Source of the DNA: Paracentrotus lividus
Lineage: Eukaryota; Echinodermata; Echinoidea; Camarodonta; Echinidae
Assembly (NCBI GenBank): GCA_940671915.1
Contig: CALNVZ010003433.1
Location: 49,019,331 to 49,083,330, forward strand
DNA length: 64,000 bases
Direction: 5' to 3'
The notes under the pieces are model-generated. The model saw only the letters and a program-made list of their open reading frames with translations, had not been told where the DNA came from and ran no database searches. Shown piece by piece: positions 1 through 12,547 of this stretch (position 1 is its first letter; the number at the start of each line of letters is the position of its first letter). Both the position numbers and the translations under genes were made by a program.

Positions 1-606
1 TATTTAATTTTAAGCAAGTATTTGGCTTTAATAAAGTTGATAGGTTAAATTTGGAAAAAACTGTTACAATTGTCCCAGGTCTCCCCTACCTAGTTCTTCT
101 TTTTTTTCACACCAAGGTTTTATTGTGTCAAATGCATCTATGCGTATAACAGCTGACCTAAAACATTGCTGATATGTAAAGAAATAACTACCGCCCAGCC
201 TTTATGATTAGTCAAATCAAAGTATGCTTCTTTTATGTTTCAGCAAAGGGGGAAATGCCTGTATACATTCCTATCAAAGCGCTCGCTTATTGGCTTATAA
301 CTGACTTACGTTCTCAGCTGAGAACCTATACGTTCTACGTTTCGGGAGAACGTACATTTCCCCCAAAATAGCGTTGTAGATTTTGACAATTGGGAGCTAT
401 CTCTTGTAGCTAGGGAAAACCCTCGTTTGTGCACACGAAAACTTGTAATTTAAACGCTTGCCAGCCGTTTCTAGCAAATACCAGTTTTACACACTCTTTT
501 TCCTGTACTAACAGTATGCAGGAGTTTGGGGTTTGAGCTATTTTGAAAATAAAGCCTTTCATAATGCTAACGTTCTAGATTAGCTCCTCCGTAGTCCAGC
601 GAAAGC
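1..606. other. Unassigned flank
   Basis: AT-rich sequence without a supportable gene. The only local structure noticed is a 16-nt perfect palindrome (GTTCTCAG and its complement) at 310-325. Confidence 0.5.
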
Positions 607-2092
607 ACCCTATTATAAGATATACGGGGAAAATGCGGGTGATACGAATAGTTACGTCCAGATACGGACACTTGCGTCTACTTACGATAAACCTTACGAG
701 TTTACTCGGTCTTTGTTTTTTCCGACTTCCGTAAACTTCCGGACACTTCTGAACACTTGCGGGGATTTACATACGTATACAGATAACTTGGAATTGTAAT
801 GAAAAATTATATATCTCTCTGGTCAATGAGTGTGGGGTTGTTTTTTTTTTTCTTTTTTTAACTTTGCGCTAATGATCACCTTTCATATTCTGCTAGTTAT
901 ATGGCTTAAAGTCCTTACCCCAAAAGCAAAGTGGTAGGTACAAAAAAGACAAGGCTGAGAGAGGCTACTGGCAACAGACGTTGATCCAGGGCGAGCACCC
1001 TCCACCACAACCCCCCCCCCACCCCAGCCCTAAAACAAGAGGGGGAAAAAAAGGAGATTAAGAGAGAGAGAGAGAGAGAGAAGAACAAAAAAGATGAATG
1101 TAAAATGATTAGGTTTCAAACCACTTTTAATATCGCTTTTATTTACAGGCCATTTTAGAAGATTAGGTTCCTAATAAACAGACAAAAACGAATTATTAAT
1201 TTTTTTTGAACAAAGGAACCAATCGAATGATAAAACATCCCAGAAGAGACAACATGCAACAAAATCGCTAATTTACGCAATTGATTATTATATTATAGTA
1301 CAGTTTCCAAGAAGTTCTATCTTTTTCAAAAGTTTAACTCGCATTTATATAGAAGAGGAAAAGAGAATTTCGATTTATGGCCCTCCTTTTCTTACTCTCA
1401 CATTTTTCTCACGTATATTGAGGTTATTATAAAATTCAAAAGCAAAAAGGGAATTTATATTAAAGTGATTATAATGTTAAAATATTTTCCTTTGGGGGGG
1501 GGGCGAGTGGATAACTTGCCTTGCTTTAAAATCATTTTATGGCGTATTTTTGGTTCACTCTCGCATTCTATCATTTAGACAAAATTAAATTGTAGCCCAA
1601 ACAGATCAGACTGCACTGCTTTCCGAATTATTAAATGGTAAATAGAGTATTTGCGCTTTGCGCTCACGTGATTTAAATGACATAATTTAAACAAATTGAT
1701 ATCAATAACCCTTCTTGGCGACCGAGCATCGCGCTCTCGATAATAGGGATTATCCAACAAAAACGAAATTTAAACAAAATTATTCAATATATTCTTGTCA
1801 TATAAAAGGGGGGGGGGAATTATTTATATAAGATTTGATTGCAGAGGATTTCAATCACATATGGTTTCGAACATCCTGTTTTCCGTTATTTTTTTTATTG
1901 AGTGGAAGCTCGCTTGAATTATTATTAGTTTTTTTTTTATTTGCCCCCCCCCCCCTCCCTCTAGGAAATTTAGGACCTGCCCCTCGAAGCTATTACATTT
2001 ATATAACCCCTATCCGTGTGCAAACAAGAACGGGTGTTCGGGAGCTCCTAAACGTGAACAGGTGAAAGGACGCAATTATCCGCAACGCTTAA
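607..2092 (+). repeat. Left arm of a 6.2-kb inverted repeat
   Basis: Reverse-complement matches to 5219-6795 run in order along the whole arm: a stretch ending in tatacgggg near 620-630, the ggtaggtaca block near 935-945, the tttcaaaccactttt block near 1112-1126, and the outward-in block ggtgttcgggagctcc near 2032-2047. The match is imperfect with many small gaps. Contains C and GA runs. Best read as a long terminal inverted repeat or an inverted segmental duplication. Confidence 0.8.
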
Positions 2093-2212
2093 GTGTCTGT
2101 CCGTAGCCTCTTAAGTGTATTGTTTTCGGGTACTTAAACGTTTGATACGTTTAATGGCGGATAATTGCGAATACTTACGGTGGACGCAAATAAACGCAGA
2201 TGGACGGAACTT

Positions 2213-2505
2213 AATGCTACAGTCACACAGACACTCCCGTTTAGTTACGTCCGCTGCGTATAGATTTGGCTGAGTGAACGCAGCATGGACGCGGTCATCC
2301 GCAAGGAACGCAAGTATACGTATCTGTCCGAAACTGAACCGTATCGGTACGCACAATGACGGCGCCAAGCCTGCGAAATTTTGAAATGTTCAAAATTTCG
2401 CAGGGCATCTTTAGGGATGCCGACTTACGTAAGTAACCGTAACTAAACGTAACTTTCCGTAAATGAACGTAACTATCCGTATCTAGGACGCAGACCATCC
2501 GGGAA
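2213..2505 (+). repeat. Dispersed repeat unit with AATGCTACAGTCACACAG end (copy 1)
   Basis: Begins with the AATGCTACAGTCACACAG terminus and matches 6897-7208 in reverse orientation almost throughout. Flanked by short inverted sequences (2135-2210 against 2507-2589), suggesting insertion into an older palindromic element. Confidence 0.7.
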
Positions 2506-2589
2506 AATTCTTAAGTTCCGTCCATTTGCGCTTATTTGCGTCCACCGTAAGTATTTGCAACTATCCATAGTTAAACGTATCAAACGTTT

Positions 2590-2826
2590 AATGCTACATT
2601 CACACAGACACTTACGTATAGTTACGTCCGGTTGCGTCCAAAAATTCTATTCTTTTCTGCGGATCCCCACGGATGCCTACCCGTCATAGTCAGCAGCGGA
2701 AATATTGATAATTTAGTTCATACAGTAAAACAAAGAAATACATAAGAAATGATAGAAAAGAAGATGAAATAAGATTAAAACAACACAAACGTATCTATAC
2801 GTAAGTGTCTGTGTGACTGTAGCATT
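2590..2826. mobile_element. Intact 237-bp MITE (family M)
   Basis: Terminal inverted repeats AATGCTACATTCACACAG and its complement at the right end, each extended by CACTTACGTATAG-type sequence. No coding capacity. Non-autonomous DNA transposon; superfamily not assigned. Confidence 0.8.
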
Positions 2827-2870
2827 AGTATCTAAAAACGATACATTTAAGAGGTTGCGGACAAACACTT

Positions 2871-3982
2871 AATGCTGCAGTCACACAGACACTTACGTAT
2901 AGATACGTTTGTGTTATTATTTCTTTTTCTTCTAAACCCCTCACAAAAAGTTTCGCAAGTCGACTTTGGGTCATGATAACTTTTCATGTACGCTTTAGTT
3001 ATTCCTGATTTTCATACCATTGGAAAGATAATTTATTTCCCTTTTGATTGATATCCTATTTGTAATGATTGTATCATGCTTCAATCACAGAATATCAGAA
3101 TATGGAGAAAAGTAAAAAGTCGAATGTTGTAAAATGCATTTTTATTGATCACATTGAAGTTCCGCAACTTCAGTTTAGGTCCTGATAACTTTGGGGATAT
3201 TTTCAAATTTTTATTGAATTTTATACCATTGTCAAGTTAATTTATTCCTCTCTTGATTGATACCTTATTTGTCAGGGTGATGTCATGCCTGTGTCCACAG
3301 AACCCCTCAATACCATTTGAATACATGACAAAGCGAAAGATAATTTTCAGTTTAAATTTCTGTAACACAACACTGAGCCTTGATACATTTTAATGTGGGG
3401 ATTTAATCATTGTCAATTTTTATAGCATTAAAAAGTTAATTTATTCTTCTTTTTATTGATACCCTATTTGCAATAGTAACATCATATTTGAATGCACATA
3501 ACTCACGAATATAAAGCAAAGTAAAAAGTGAAAAGTTGCGAAATGCATTGTTATTGCTCGCAACAGACAATAATACTCACAATAGGCATTCAATTTGCAA
3601 CATTTAACTTCTGTCTTGTCCCAACATTCAGGTGTTCTGTCCATGCAGGAACAACTCTATCGTTACAATTAGGGTGTCATTGAAAAGAGGAATAAATTGT
3701 CTTGACAATGGTCTAAAATTCAATAAAAAATTGAAATATCAGGAATAACTAAAGCGTACCTGAAAAGTTATCATGGCCCAAAGTCTATTTGCGAAACTTT
3801 TTGTGAGGGGTTTATTTGATCAATTCTTAAGTATTTCTTTGTTTTACTGGATGAACGAAATTATCAATATTTCCACTGCTGACTATGAAAGGTAAGCATC
3901 CGTGGGGATCCGCAGAAAAGAAAATAATTTTAGGACGCAACCGGACGTAACTCAACGTAAGTGTCTGTGTGACTGTAGCATA
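2871..3982. mobile_element. Family M MITE interrupted by a foldback element
   Basis: Starts aatgctgcagtcacacag and ends gtgtctgtgtgactgtagca. Its middle is displaced by the element at 2935-3812; the two flanking halves line up with the intact copy at 2590-2826 in reverse orientation. Confidence 0.78.
2935..3812. mobile_element. Foldback element family F, copy A (878 bp)
   Basis: Ends AACCCCTCACAAAAAGTTTC and its reverse complement, flanked on both sides by TA. The inverted homology continues inward (gataacttttc, ctttagttattcc and further blocks), so much of the element is one long hairpin. No ORF of note. TA flanks are compatible with a Tc1/mariner-like target. Confidence 0.78.
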
Positions 3983-4609
3983 ATGGGGCGATCACAGTAC
4001 CGTCCGCGGGACCCGGACGGCGTATTGTATCAGTCGTTTTGATAAATTCTGTTTGAGCTGCACGCGATTTTTATTTTCCGAACCGTTTAAAAATTAATTA
4101 CTAAAAATAAGCCTTGAACGTATATATCCTAGTTTAGTTCATTTAAATTAAAAAATCAATATGTCGCTATCAGTAAAACTGGCCGAGTGGTATGAGGAAC
4201 AGACATGTTGACAAAATACCATGTACATCTTTACTGGTGAAGTCTAATAAATAAATTCAAAAATTCAAATTCAGACTCTCATCCAGAGGACTCAAGTTCG
4301 ACTCCAAGAATTTTTTTTTTTTTTTTTTTTTAGATGCGCTAAATGGATAGATCTTACATGAATAAATAAGAGCCATCCATAAAACCGATAGTTTAGAGAC
4401 GAATTTTGATTCAAATTAGTGTTTCATTTTGTACACCCATGCATTACACCCATTAGGAGAGAAATTGCACTCATTTGAAAGTGATATTGATGGTCCATGT
4501 TTGGAAAACGATATGAGATGCTTAGTCCTAGATAAAAAGGGTCTTTCCTGCGACAGACACCCCCCCCCCAAAAAAAAAAAAAAAAAAAATATATTATATA
4601 TATATACAA

Positions 4610-4643
<34 letters not shown>

Positions 4644-5218
4644 ACAAAAGTATATTTCAGAACAAAGTTCTCATCAGGAACCTTTAAGGGGCCCTGGCGG
4701 GGGCCGCAGGAAATTGCACGGGAACCGTATTGCAAGAGGCCTGTCAATATTTTATTTGGAGGACTCACCGAAAAACACGCGGCGGAGCCGCTCGGATACC
4801 GTCAGAAACATGTACGGCTACCGCAGAACCCCGCTCGGGTCCCTTTGGTGACTCTACGGGTTTGCTACGGCCTACCGGGTTGAGAAAACCGCCGGAAAAT
4901 CGAGAGCACACACTCGATCTTCCCGGCCTCCCTACATTTAAAGCATAACTACTGGAAAATGTTCCGTGTGCACATAAAATCGTAAGGGAGTCGGCCGGGA
5001 GCCGCGCGTAAAGTTTAAAGTGTCTTTTCTTACTAACCGTACGGCCCGGAATAGGAGCTTTTGGGGAAAGGAGGTATGACACAATAGTGATCTCTATCCA
5101 AGCCGCTCTGAGGGTAAATCTCGTGCGAAAAAAAAATTGGAACCGCACTGTAGAGAAATTATAAAAACGACTGATTCCCTCGCCGTACGGGTCCCCGGCC
5201 ACGAACTGTGATCGAGGC
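3983..5218. other. Spacer of the large inverted repeat, no gene seen
   Basis: Contains a T run (4313-4331), a C/A run (4561-4588), a (TA)n run (about 4590-4642) and a locally GC-rich stretch (about 4685-5075). A 207-codon minus-strand frame spans much of it, but has no recognisable motif and runs into the repeat arm. Confidence 0.5.
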
Positions 5219-6795
5219 ATAAGCGTTGCTGATAATTGCGTCCTCTCACGTTTTGGAGCTCCCGAACACCCGTTCTCGTTTGCACATGGATAGGGGTTAT
5301 ATAAATGTAATAGCTTCGAGGGGCAGGTTCTAGGAGGGAGGACAAATTTAAAAAATAATAATGATAATTCAAGCGAGCTTCCACTCAATAAAAAAAAAAA
5401 GGATGTTTGAAACCATATTTGATTGAAATCCTCTGCAATTAAATCTTATAACTTAATAATTCCCCCCTTTTTTATATGACAAGAAAATATTGAATAATTT
5501 TGTTTGAAAATCGTTTTAGTTGAATAATCCCTAGCATAAACATGGTTATGACCTCTTGAGAGCGATGCCCGGTCAAGAATGCCTATTGATATAGTTTAAA
5601 TTATGTTATTTAAATCAAGTGAGCGCACAGCGCAAATATATACCATTTAATAATTAGGAAAGCAGGGCAGTCTGATCTGAATGGGCTACAGTTTCATATT
5701 GACTAAATGATAGAATGCGAGAGTGAAAAAGTATGCAACAAAAATGATTTGAAAGCAAGGCAAGTTATGCACTCCCCCCCCCCCAAAAAAAGGAAAATTT
5801 TAATATTATAATCACATTAATATATTCTCTTTTTTGTTTTTCAATTTTATAATAACCTCAATATACGTAAGGAAAAAAAGGAGGGCCATGAATTGAAATT
5901 TTCGTTTCCTCTTCTATATAAATGGGAGTTTAATAAACTTTTGAAAAAAAGTCGACCTCTTTGAAAACTATAATATAACCTACTAATCAATTGCATAAAT
6001 TAGGGATTTCGCTGCATGTTGTCTCTTCTGGGATGTTTTATCGTTCGATTGGTTCCTAGTTTATTTATGTACACAAAGAAAAATTTATTCGTTTTTATCT
6101 GTTTATTAGGGACCGAATCTTCTTAAATGGCCTCTATATAGAAGCGCTATAAAAAGTGGTTTGAAACCTAATTAGGTTACATTCTTCTTTTTCTTTTTCC
6201 CCCCTCTCTCTCTCTCTGCTATTCTACCTCCCCCTCTCTCTCCCTCTGTCGCTCCCTTTTTTTTCTCTCTCTCTTTTTTTTTTCTTCTTCTTTTTGCTTG
6301 CCCCCTGGATCAACGTCTGTTGTCATGTTTTTTACCTACCACTTTGCTTTTGGGATAGGACTTTGAAGCCATATAACTAGCAATGGTGGATCCAGGCGGG
6401 TTCGCAGGGGACGCGCCCCCCCCCCCATTTGACTGTACATGTTAAGATCTGAAAATTTCGGCGGCCCCCCCCCCCTATTCTGAACTCCTGTATCCGCCAC
6501 TGACTACCAGAAATAGGAAAGATGATCTATTAGCGAAGGTTTAAAAAAAAAAAAAAAAAAAAAAACTCAGACTCATTGACCAGAGAGATATATAATTTTT
6601 CATTACAATTCCCAGTTATCTGTATACGTATGTACATCCCCGCAAGTGTTCAGAAGTGTCCGGAAGTTTCCGAAAGTCTGAAAAAACAAAGACCGAGTAG
6701 GCTCGTAGGGTTATTCGAAAGTGGACACAAGTGTCCGTATCTGGTCGTAACTATTCGTATCACCCACATTTTGTCCCGTATATTTTATAATTATT
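5219..6795 (-). repeat. Right arm of the 6.2-kb inverted repeat
   Basis: Reverse complement of 607-2092. It carries CT-rich runs (6190-6290), C runs (5776-5784, 6415-6427, 6465-6475) and an A run (6542-6565), which account for most length differences between arms. Confidence 0.8.
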
Positions 6796-6799
6796 GAGG

Positions 6800-6896
6800 C
6801 GTGACGGGAAGGCATCCGTGGGGATCCGCAGAAAAAATGACTTTTTTTGGACGCAACGCTGGACGTAACTGAACGTAAGTTCTGTGTGACTGTAGC
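6800..6896 (-). repeat. Half of a family M MITE
   Basis: Matches the half of 2590-2826 that starts with the ggatcccc(a)cggatg block, in reverse orientation, ending gtgtgactgtagcat. Joined directly to the repeat at 6897. Confidence 0.65.
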
Positions 6897-7208
6897 ATAA
6901 GAATTTTCCCGGATGGTATGCGTCCTAGATACGGATAGTTACCTTCATTTATGGAAAGTTACCTTTAGTTACGGTTACTTACGTAAGTCGGCATCCGTAA
7001 AGATGCCCTGTGAAACTTTGAACATTTCAAAATTTCGCAGGCTTGGCGCAGTCATTGTGCGTACCGATACGGTTCAGTCTCGGACAGATACGTATACTTA
7101 CGTTCCTACGAATGACTGCGTCTGTGCAGCGTTCATGCTGCGTCCACTTAGCCAAATCTATACGCAGCGGACGTTACTAAAAGTAAGTGTCTGTGTGAAT
7201 GTAGCATT
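6897..7208 (-). repeat. Dispersed repeat unit with AATGCTACAGTCACACAG end (copy 2)
   Basis: Reverse-complement partner of 2213-2505, ending in tgtgaatgtagcatta. It sits just outside the right arm of the large inverted repeat. Confidence 0.7.
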
Positions 7209-7211
7209 ACC

Positions 7212-7680
7212 CTTAACACGAACATTAGTTGCACAAAAATCATTTATCTTTTCTGGATTTGCCTTCTGGAATTCTCTACTTAATGATACTAAAGGGTGCC
7301 CCTAGTCTCAGCACGTTTAAACGTGAACTTAAAAAGGTACTACTAGGCCAAAATATTTCCCAGCAACAAACCTAGCTTACAAATTATTTACTTTGCCTGA
7401 TGGTTCACCTGCTTAATGCCTCCGTTCTCATCTCTCTACTTCTCTTTCTTTTTCATTCTCTATTATCATTCTCTTTTTGTTTCCTCTCTTCTCACTTCTC
7501 TCACCTCTCTTCCCTTTCCTTCCCTTTCTCAGCTATCTGTCTCTTTTACTTTCGTTTTTTTTAATGGTTGGTCTACTCTTGTCTTGTTTATCTTTGTATT
7601 CGTTTCTAATGAGCCTTTCTGTTTGCTTAGCAGCATGCCATAATTATATAAGTAACTAATTTATAGGGGCTTGTGCCTAA
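7212..7680 (+). pseudogene. 3' tail of a non-LTR retrotransposon (5' truncated)
   Basis: Encodes FAFWNSLLND and, after a frame change, PSLSTFKRELKKVLL. These match the conserved end of reverse transcriptase polyproteins in CR1/L2-type LINEs (pattern WNSLPxxI then SLxxFKxxLKxxL). A pyrimidine-rich 3' UTR-like stretch follows. Clade assignment is inference; boundaries are approximate. Confidence 0.65.
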
Positions 7681-7803
7681 CAAGCTCTGCTTTTTGCAAG
7701 TCCCTCCGTTCGGTTCCTGCTTATATTGTTTAATAGTAAATAGTGGTAGAAAAATACGTGTTGGGATCGGGTAGATCAGTACCACGTGACCTACCTTCAA
7801 TTT

Positions 7804-7831
7804 GTTATATTGTACATATGTACAATATAAC
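7804..7831. repeat. Perfect 28-nt palindrome
   Basis: GTTATATTGTACAT followed by its exact reverse complement, with no spacer. Surrounding 7,681-8,067 has no recognised gene. Confidence 0.85.
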
Positions 7832-8067
7832 TTTCGGTTTTTGGACGGGAAAGCCCGGGTTAAATGAATGGGGAGTGTATCGATTCTATCGATTGCCAGG
7901 TGCGTTTGCCTCATTGCAAGCGCGTAATAACAGTAAAATGGTGCGCACAGCAGCTTATAACAATGGATACGCGGAGCAATAATCTACGTCATAATAGCTA
8001 AATTAGCACCAAAATTTTGGCAAAGATATATCCAGAATAGATTCAGTCAAAGATCTCGGGGTCTATT

Positions 8068-8270
8068 TATTATAATAAATAGTGAACGCTCCATCTTGCA
8101 ACATTACTGGACTATATGAACTCCAAATACTCAATTATCCCTCGTGCAGATCTATTTCACCTCGGCCTGCGGCCTCGGAGAAACAAATCTGCTCTAGGGA
8201 TAATTTAGTTATTTGTCGTACTTATAATCCAGTATATTGCGCGATAGATTGTACACTATTTATATAATAT
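8068..8270. mobile_element. About 200-bp palindromic MITE
   Basis: Ends tattataataaatagtg and cactatttatataata. Internal matched blocks include attatccct and its partner agggataat, centred on ctcggcctgcggcctcgg near 8,171. Whole element can fold as a hairpin. Confidence 0.7.
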
Positions 8271-9479
8271 AATTATGCGTTTTATTTCATACCGAACAAG
8301 CTTAATATACTTGAATGTATTATTGGATATGATTATATTGAATGTTTATATTATGTTTATAAACGGAATCTTGAATCTTAAAGTCAATCAACGTTCCTCT
8401 TGAGACTATCCTAGTGTCTAAAAAGATTTTGATTCCCGAAAAATTATCTTACCAAGATATTTATTGTTTGAAGATGATGTGCACAAGGATGGAGAAAGAC
8501 AAATTTTTGAATCGATATAATGAATCTCTATGTATAGATCGCGATATATGTAATTATAAAGTCATAAATCGTACCTATGCTAATGTATAGGCTTAACGTA
8601 CATCATATTCATATCAAAGAGCATGAAAGCGAACCACTCATAATAATATTTTGAGAGACATTTTCAGAATAATTGGGTTCAGCGATGGGTGATATTGGTG
8701 ATATCATTAGAATGGTAATAAGTTGCACTTTATAGTGATATAAATTTCATAATCACCGTTGTAATATTGTTGAAATTATTGGTGATCAAACTTAGGTGTC
8801 TTTTTTTCGATACACCCAGTATAACTGCTAGTGTGAATTCCAAAGTTCGCAGCATTTACTGCATTTTCCTATCTCGTCTAAAGTTATTTCGGCGTAGAAA
8901 CAAATGTCCTATGACCAATTTCTTTATTTAGAATAAAAGAGATTGCATAAAACTGGAATTGCGACTTGCTTTTTCTCTTTGTTTTTTCATGTTCAACAAT
9001 CTTTGACCTATATGTAATCATATAATATAGACTACATTTCATTCCCTTTCACGCTTCAAACCACATCACAGTGACAATGCTTTTTTTTCCAGTATGTTTT
9101 ATCTATGCACGTGAGGTTGTTTCGTGTATTTCTTGAATAGTTGTAATTTTTTTCCAGTGTAAATCTGTTTGATTTACTGTAATCATGGTAATAAATGGAG
9201 TAATTAATTTTCGGTTGGTGTTTGCTAATATCTGTTTGCTCCTCGGCTACCTTTAGTCGTTGTTATTCAACTGAAACTTCATAAGAATGGATAATATATT
9301 TGTATATTTCCTCATTTATTACTCTATAGACCATAGAATAGTCATGACTTTGAAATTACGCATGACGAAGTTATAACTTCGAAATATTGTACATAATTAT
9401 TAACCCGCTAAGCACTGAATTACCACTCTTGATTCTGTGCAATACAAATCAAATTTATTACTAATATTTTATGTAATAG
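8271..9479. other. AT-rich intergenic DNA, nothing recognised
   Basis: No ORF, RNA gene or clear repeat structure was identified on either strand. Confidence 0.5.
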
Positions 9480-9600
9480 ATAATAATGATAATAATAATT
9501 ATTATAATTGTTGTTATTATTTTGTATCATCATTGCTATTATTATAATTATTATTATCATTATCATAATCATCGTCATAATCATTATTATTATTTGGTTT
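9480..9600. repeat. AT-rich trinucleotide array (ATT/ATC type)
   Basis: Imperfect run of taat, ttat and tcat units; generates spurious Ile-rich frames on both strands. Confidence 0.8.
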
Positions 9601-9849
9601 AAAACAGTAAAGCATCTCATTCCCGTGGTGAATGGGTTAAAGGACTTAAGAAATAGGAAAGAAGGATTAAAGCAAAGAAATAAATACGAATTGATGAAAG
9701 AGAAAATTAAAGAAGAGATTTGATAAGAGATAAAAGGGAAGACGAAAAAGGAGAAAACAAAGATATAGATGTAAGAATTGATAGAGAAGTGGAGAGATGG
9801 AGAAAATGCATAATAATAGATAGAAGATAAACGAATTGACAAACAGATA

Positions 9850-11023
9850 GGGTACATGCAGGTGATATGGGCCATCTAAGCTCATTTGCATAATTTGCAG
9901 AAAATTACAAAATGACACACATCCCAATCTTTGTTTATATGAACAATAACTACTGCTCTAACTTTTATTGTGAAGAAAAACAATTATCACCACCCCCTGT
10001 CTGCAATATTCAAATGTTGACGTCATCAGCAAAGTGCCCATATTACCTGCATGTGCAGGTAATATGGGCATATGTATTTCATGTATTTTTTTAAAACTAC
10101 AATGACTCTACTACGTCTGGAATTTGCTTAAAATGTTGAAAATCGTTAACTTTAAGATATTATTTGAAATTGTGCGACCCTTTAGTAAATACTTTGACTA
10201 GATATTCAATTTAATGTATTTTGTATATTATATTTTCAAAATATTATTTTCATTATACAAATCAATATACAGTCTGTGTCAAAAAAAATGGTACAGTCGG
10301 GGAAAAAAATCATTTAGGTATGAAATCTTTTCATATAATGTGTGTTTGTGGTACCAAAATAAAGCCAAAAGATTTTTCTTGCTGATGCACTTTGTTCTGT
10401 ATAATTTGCTTTCGTAAAACAAAAGTTATGCTAAGTTTTGTGCGACGAGGAACAAATCGAAATTACGCACTTCTATTGTTCTGGAGCGCTGAATTCACGG
10501 TCATTATGCGAAATCGTACACAAAGGCATGGGACGGCGTGCGAAAAATGGATTTTTCTTGATTGTAGAAAATTAGTCATATCTCAAAAAATACTGCACCA
10601 CATGTGATGAAAAAAATTGCAGAAGAAAGAGTGATATTCTTGCTTTATGAAAATAACAAACAATACCACGTTGATATTAACCTTCACACTATAAAAAAAT
10701 GTTTTCCAACTGTACCATTTTATTTGACACAGACTGTACACTAAGTTATTTCTATTAATAATATACTGTAAATAAAACAAAAACAAAAACAAATCTAAGC
10801 GAAGAGATTGATGCCTCATCCCACTACGAAGTACCAGAATCATTCCCGCCATTTTTTAACTGCCCATATTACCTGCACTAATTGTTGCTATGTCAGGCTT
10901 AGTCAATGCCACAGTTCATATGAACAACATATGGCGCTCACACCGGTAACCGGTCACCGGTCACGACATGATTTGCTTCACGTGGCACATATAACTGCTA
11001 GCCTATATCACCTGCATGTACCC
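9850..11023. mobile_element. TIR element with repeated palindromic motif
   Basis: Ends are 19-bp perfect inverted repeats (GGGTACATGCAGGTGATAT). Inside, a related motif forms a 36-nt palindrome at 10035-10070 (TGCCCATATTACCTGCA, TG, and complement), and a half-copy occurs at 10861-10877. Carries a nested mariner-type MITE. No transposase seen. Confidence 0.6.
10270..10736. mobile_element. Mariner-like MITE, 467 bp, TA target duplication
   Basis: Terminal inverted repeats CAGTCTGTGTCAAA and complement, about 27 bp long with one or two mismatches, flanked by TA at 10268-10269 and 10737-10738. TIR sequence and TA flanks fit Tc1/mariner elements. Internal sequence lacks a DDE transposase frame. 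Confidence 0.78.
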
Positions 11024-12547
11024 TGAATACATAGGAAGTAAAAGAAGAGAAGGTGAAATAAAGAGAAAACGAAGAAATAATGGGAGGGAAAAGGGAAAAA
11101 AAACGGTAGTGTGAGTGCGAGGCCAGTGACTCTCGGCTGAGGAAACCCATCGCATCTGTTGCCTATCATAGGGTTCCCATAAGCTCCATATTATTCATTC
11201 TTCAATGATAGGCCTAAAATTTCTTAAACTTGAGTACATGAACACGTGAAGGTACGTTAGTGAATCTGTAAATATTGACCTGCAGATATATAAGATCCGT
11301 TAACCTCCATACATCATATATGAATACCTCTCTTGATCTGAATAAATATGCACGGGTCAGCTATAAAAGTAGGGCATAGGTAGTTCTTGCCCAAATCTTT
11401 ATGAATCTTGTGGAGTTAAGTATACAGGACACTTCATACATGTTATAAATTTATATGGATTCAGCAGAATTCGTTAATATTTGATCAATCATTATCAAAT
11501 TATACATTGCCAGAACACACATAAGAGGAAGATATACAACGAATACCATTTTTTGACCTTCCAGTTTCATTCCTTATAGAAGGGAAATTCCACCCTAATG
11601 ATTAAAATGGTGATGATGAAATCCTAACAGCTAGAGAAAGAGTTAAACAAAACGTTTTTTTTTTTTTTTTTTTTTTTTTTAGAGTTGTAATCGATCAAAG
11701 AAGAAAAGTGACATCATTGTGCAGGAGGAGGTCTTCCACGTAACAGTTTGTGTACAAAAACATTGTTTGTATTTAACATGTGTCTTTTACCCTCTTCGAA
11801 TTAATCTACTTTCTTCACTATCGACGAACCATGAAAATATCAAGGACATCAATCAGTGGCGATCTCGGGGGGGGGGGGTTTCGGGGTTTAACCCCCCCCC
11901 CCGGGCCTCTTCCAAAAAACAAATTTAAAAAAATGAGGAGGGGCAGCGGGGCGTAGACAGCGGAGGGATGGCCGGTGGCATGTACAATCACCTCCCCCCC
12001 CCCCCCACTTTTCACAGGTGATATGTATTTTTTAAAAACTGAAATAGACTTGCACACTCCTTTTTCGTCCTAAAAAAATTTGATCGCGCTTCGCGGTCGC
12101 ATATTATTATTATTATTAGAAGTAGTATTATCATTATTATTATTATTAAATCCAGATTAATTATTTCTATATCTAATATATTTCTATTCATATTCTATGC
12201 CTATACTTATTTTATTATTTCCAGGAAAATTATTTTGTTTTTCTTCCTAGAGCTCTATTTCTATTGTTTCTAAACCCTATATGTTTATTTTAATTGTATT
12301 CATACTTATAATTTTATTTTTAATATAATAATACTTGCAGAGTGAACAAAAAAAAATGATCTAAAATTACTTTTATCTATTAGAGGTGTATGCAGCCATC
12401 GGTATATTTTGAGGAATAACCCCTTTGTGGATACGAAATCGGATTCAGGCCCCTAAATTGCTTCTTTTTTTTTTTTAGCTCGCGCTTCGCAAATAGTCCT
12501 TATAGGCTTAGAGGACATAAAAAGTTGCCTCATAGACCCTTCTGGTA
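11024..12547. other. Intergenic stretch with homopolymer runs
   Basis: Contains a T run (11657-11680), G and C runs (11867-11902, 11995-12006) inside sequence resembling other C-run repeats in the window (for example 6385-6500), and an AT triplet run near 12105-12150. No gene supported. Confidence 0.5.

Noticed and set aside
4765..5388. 207-codon minus-strand frame
   Set aside because: No domain, signal or family resemblance. It crosses into an inverted-repeat arm whose partner arm does not keep the frame.
9508..9723. Ile-rich membrane-like frame
   Set aside because: Generated by the AT triplet array.
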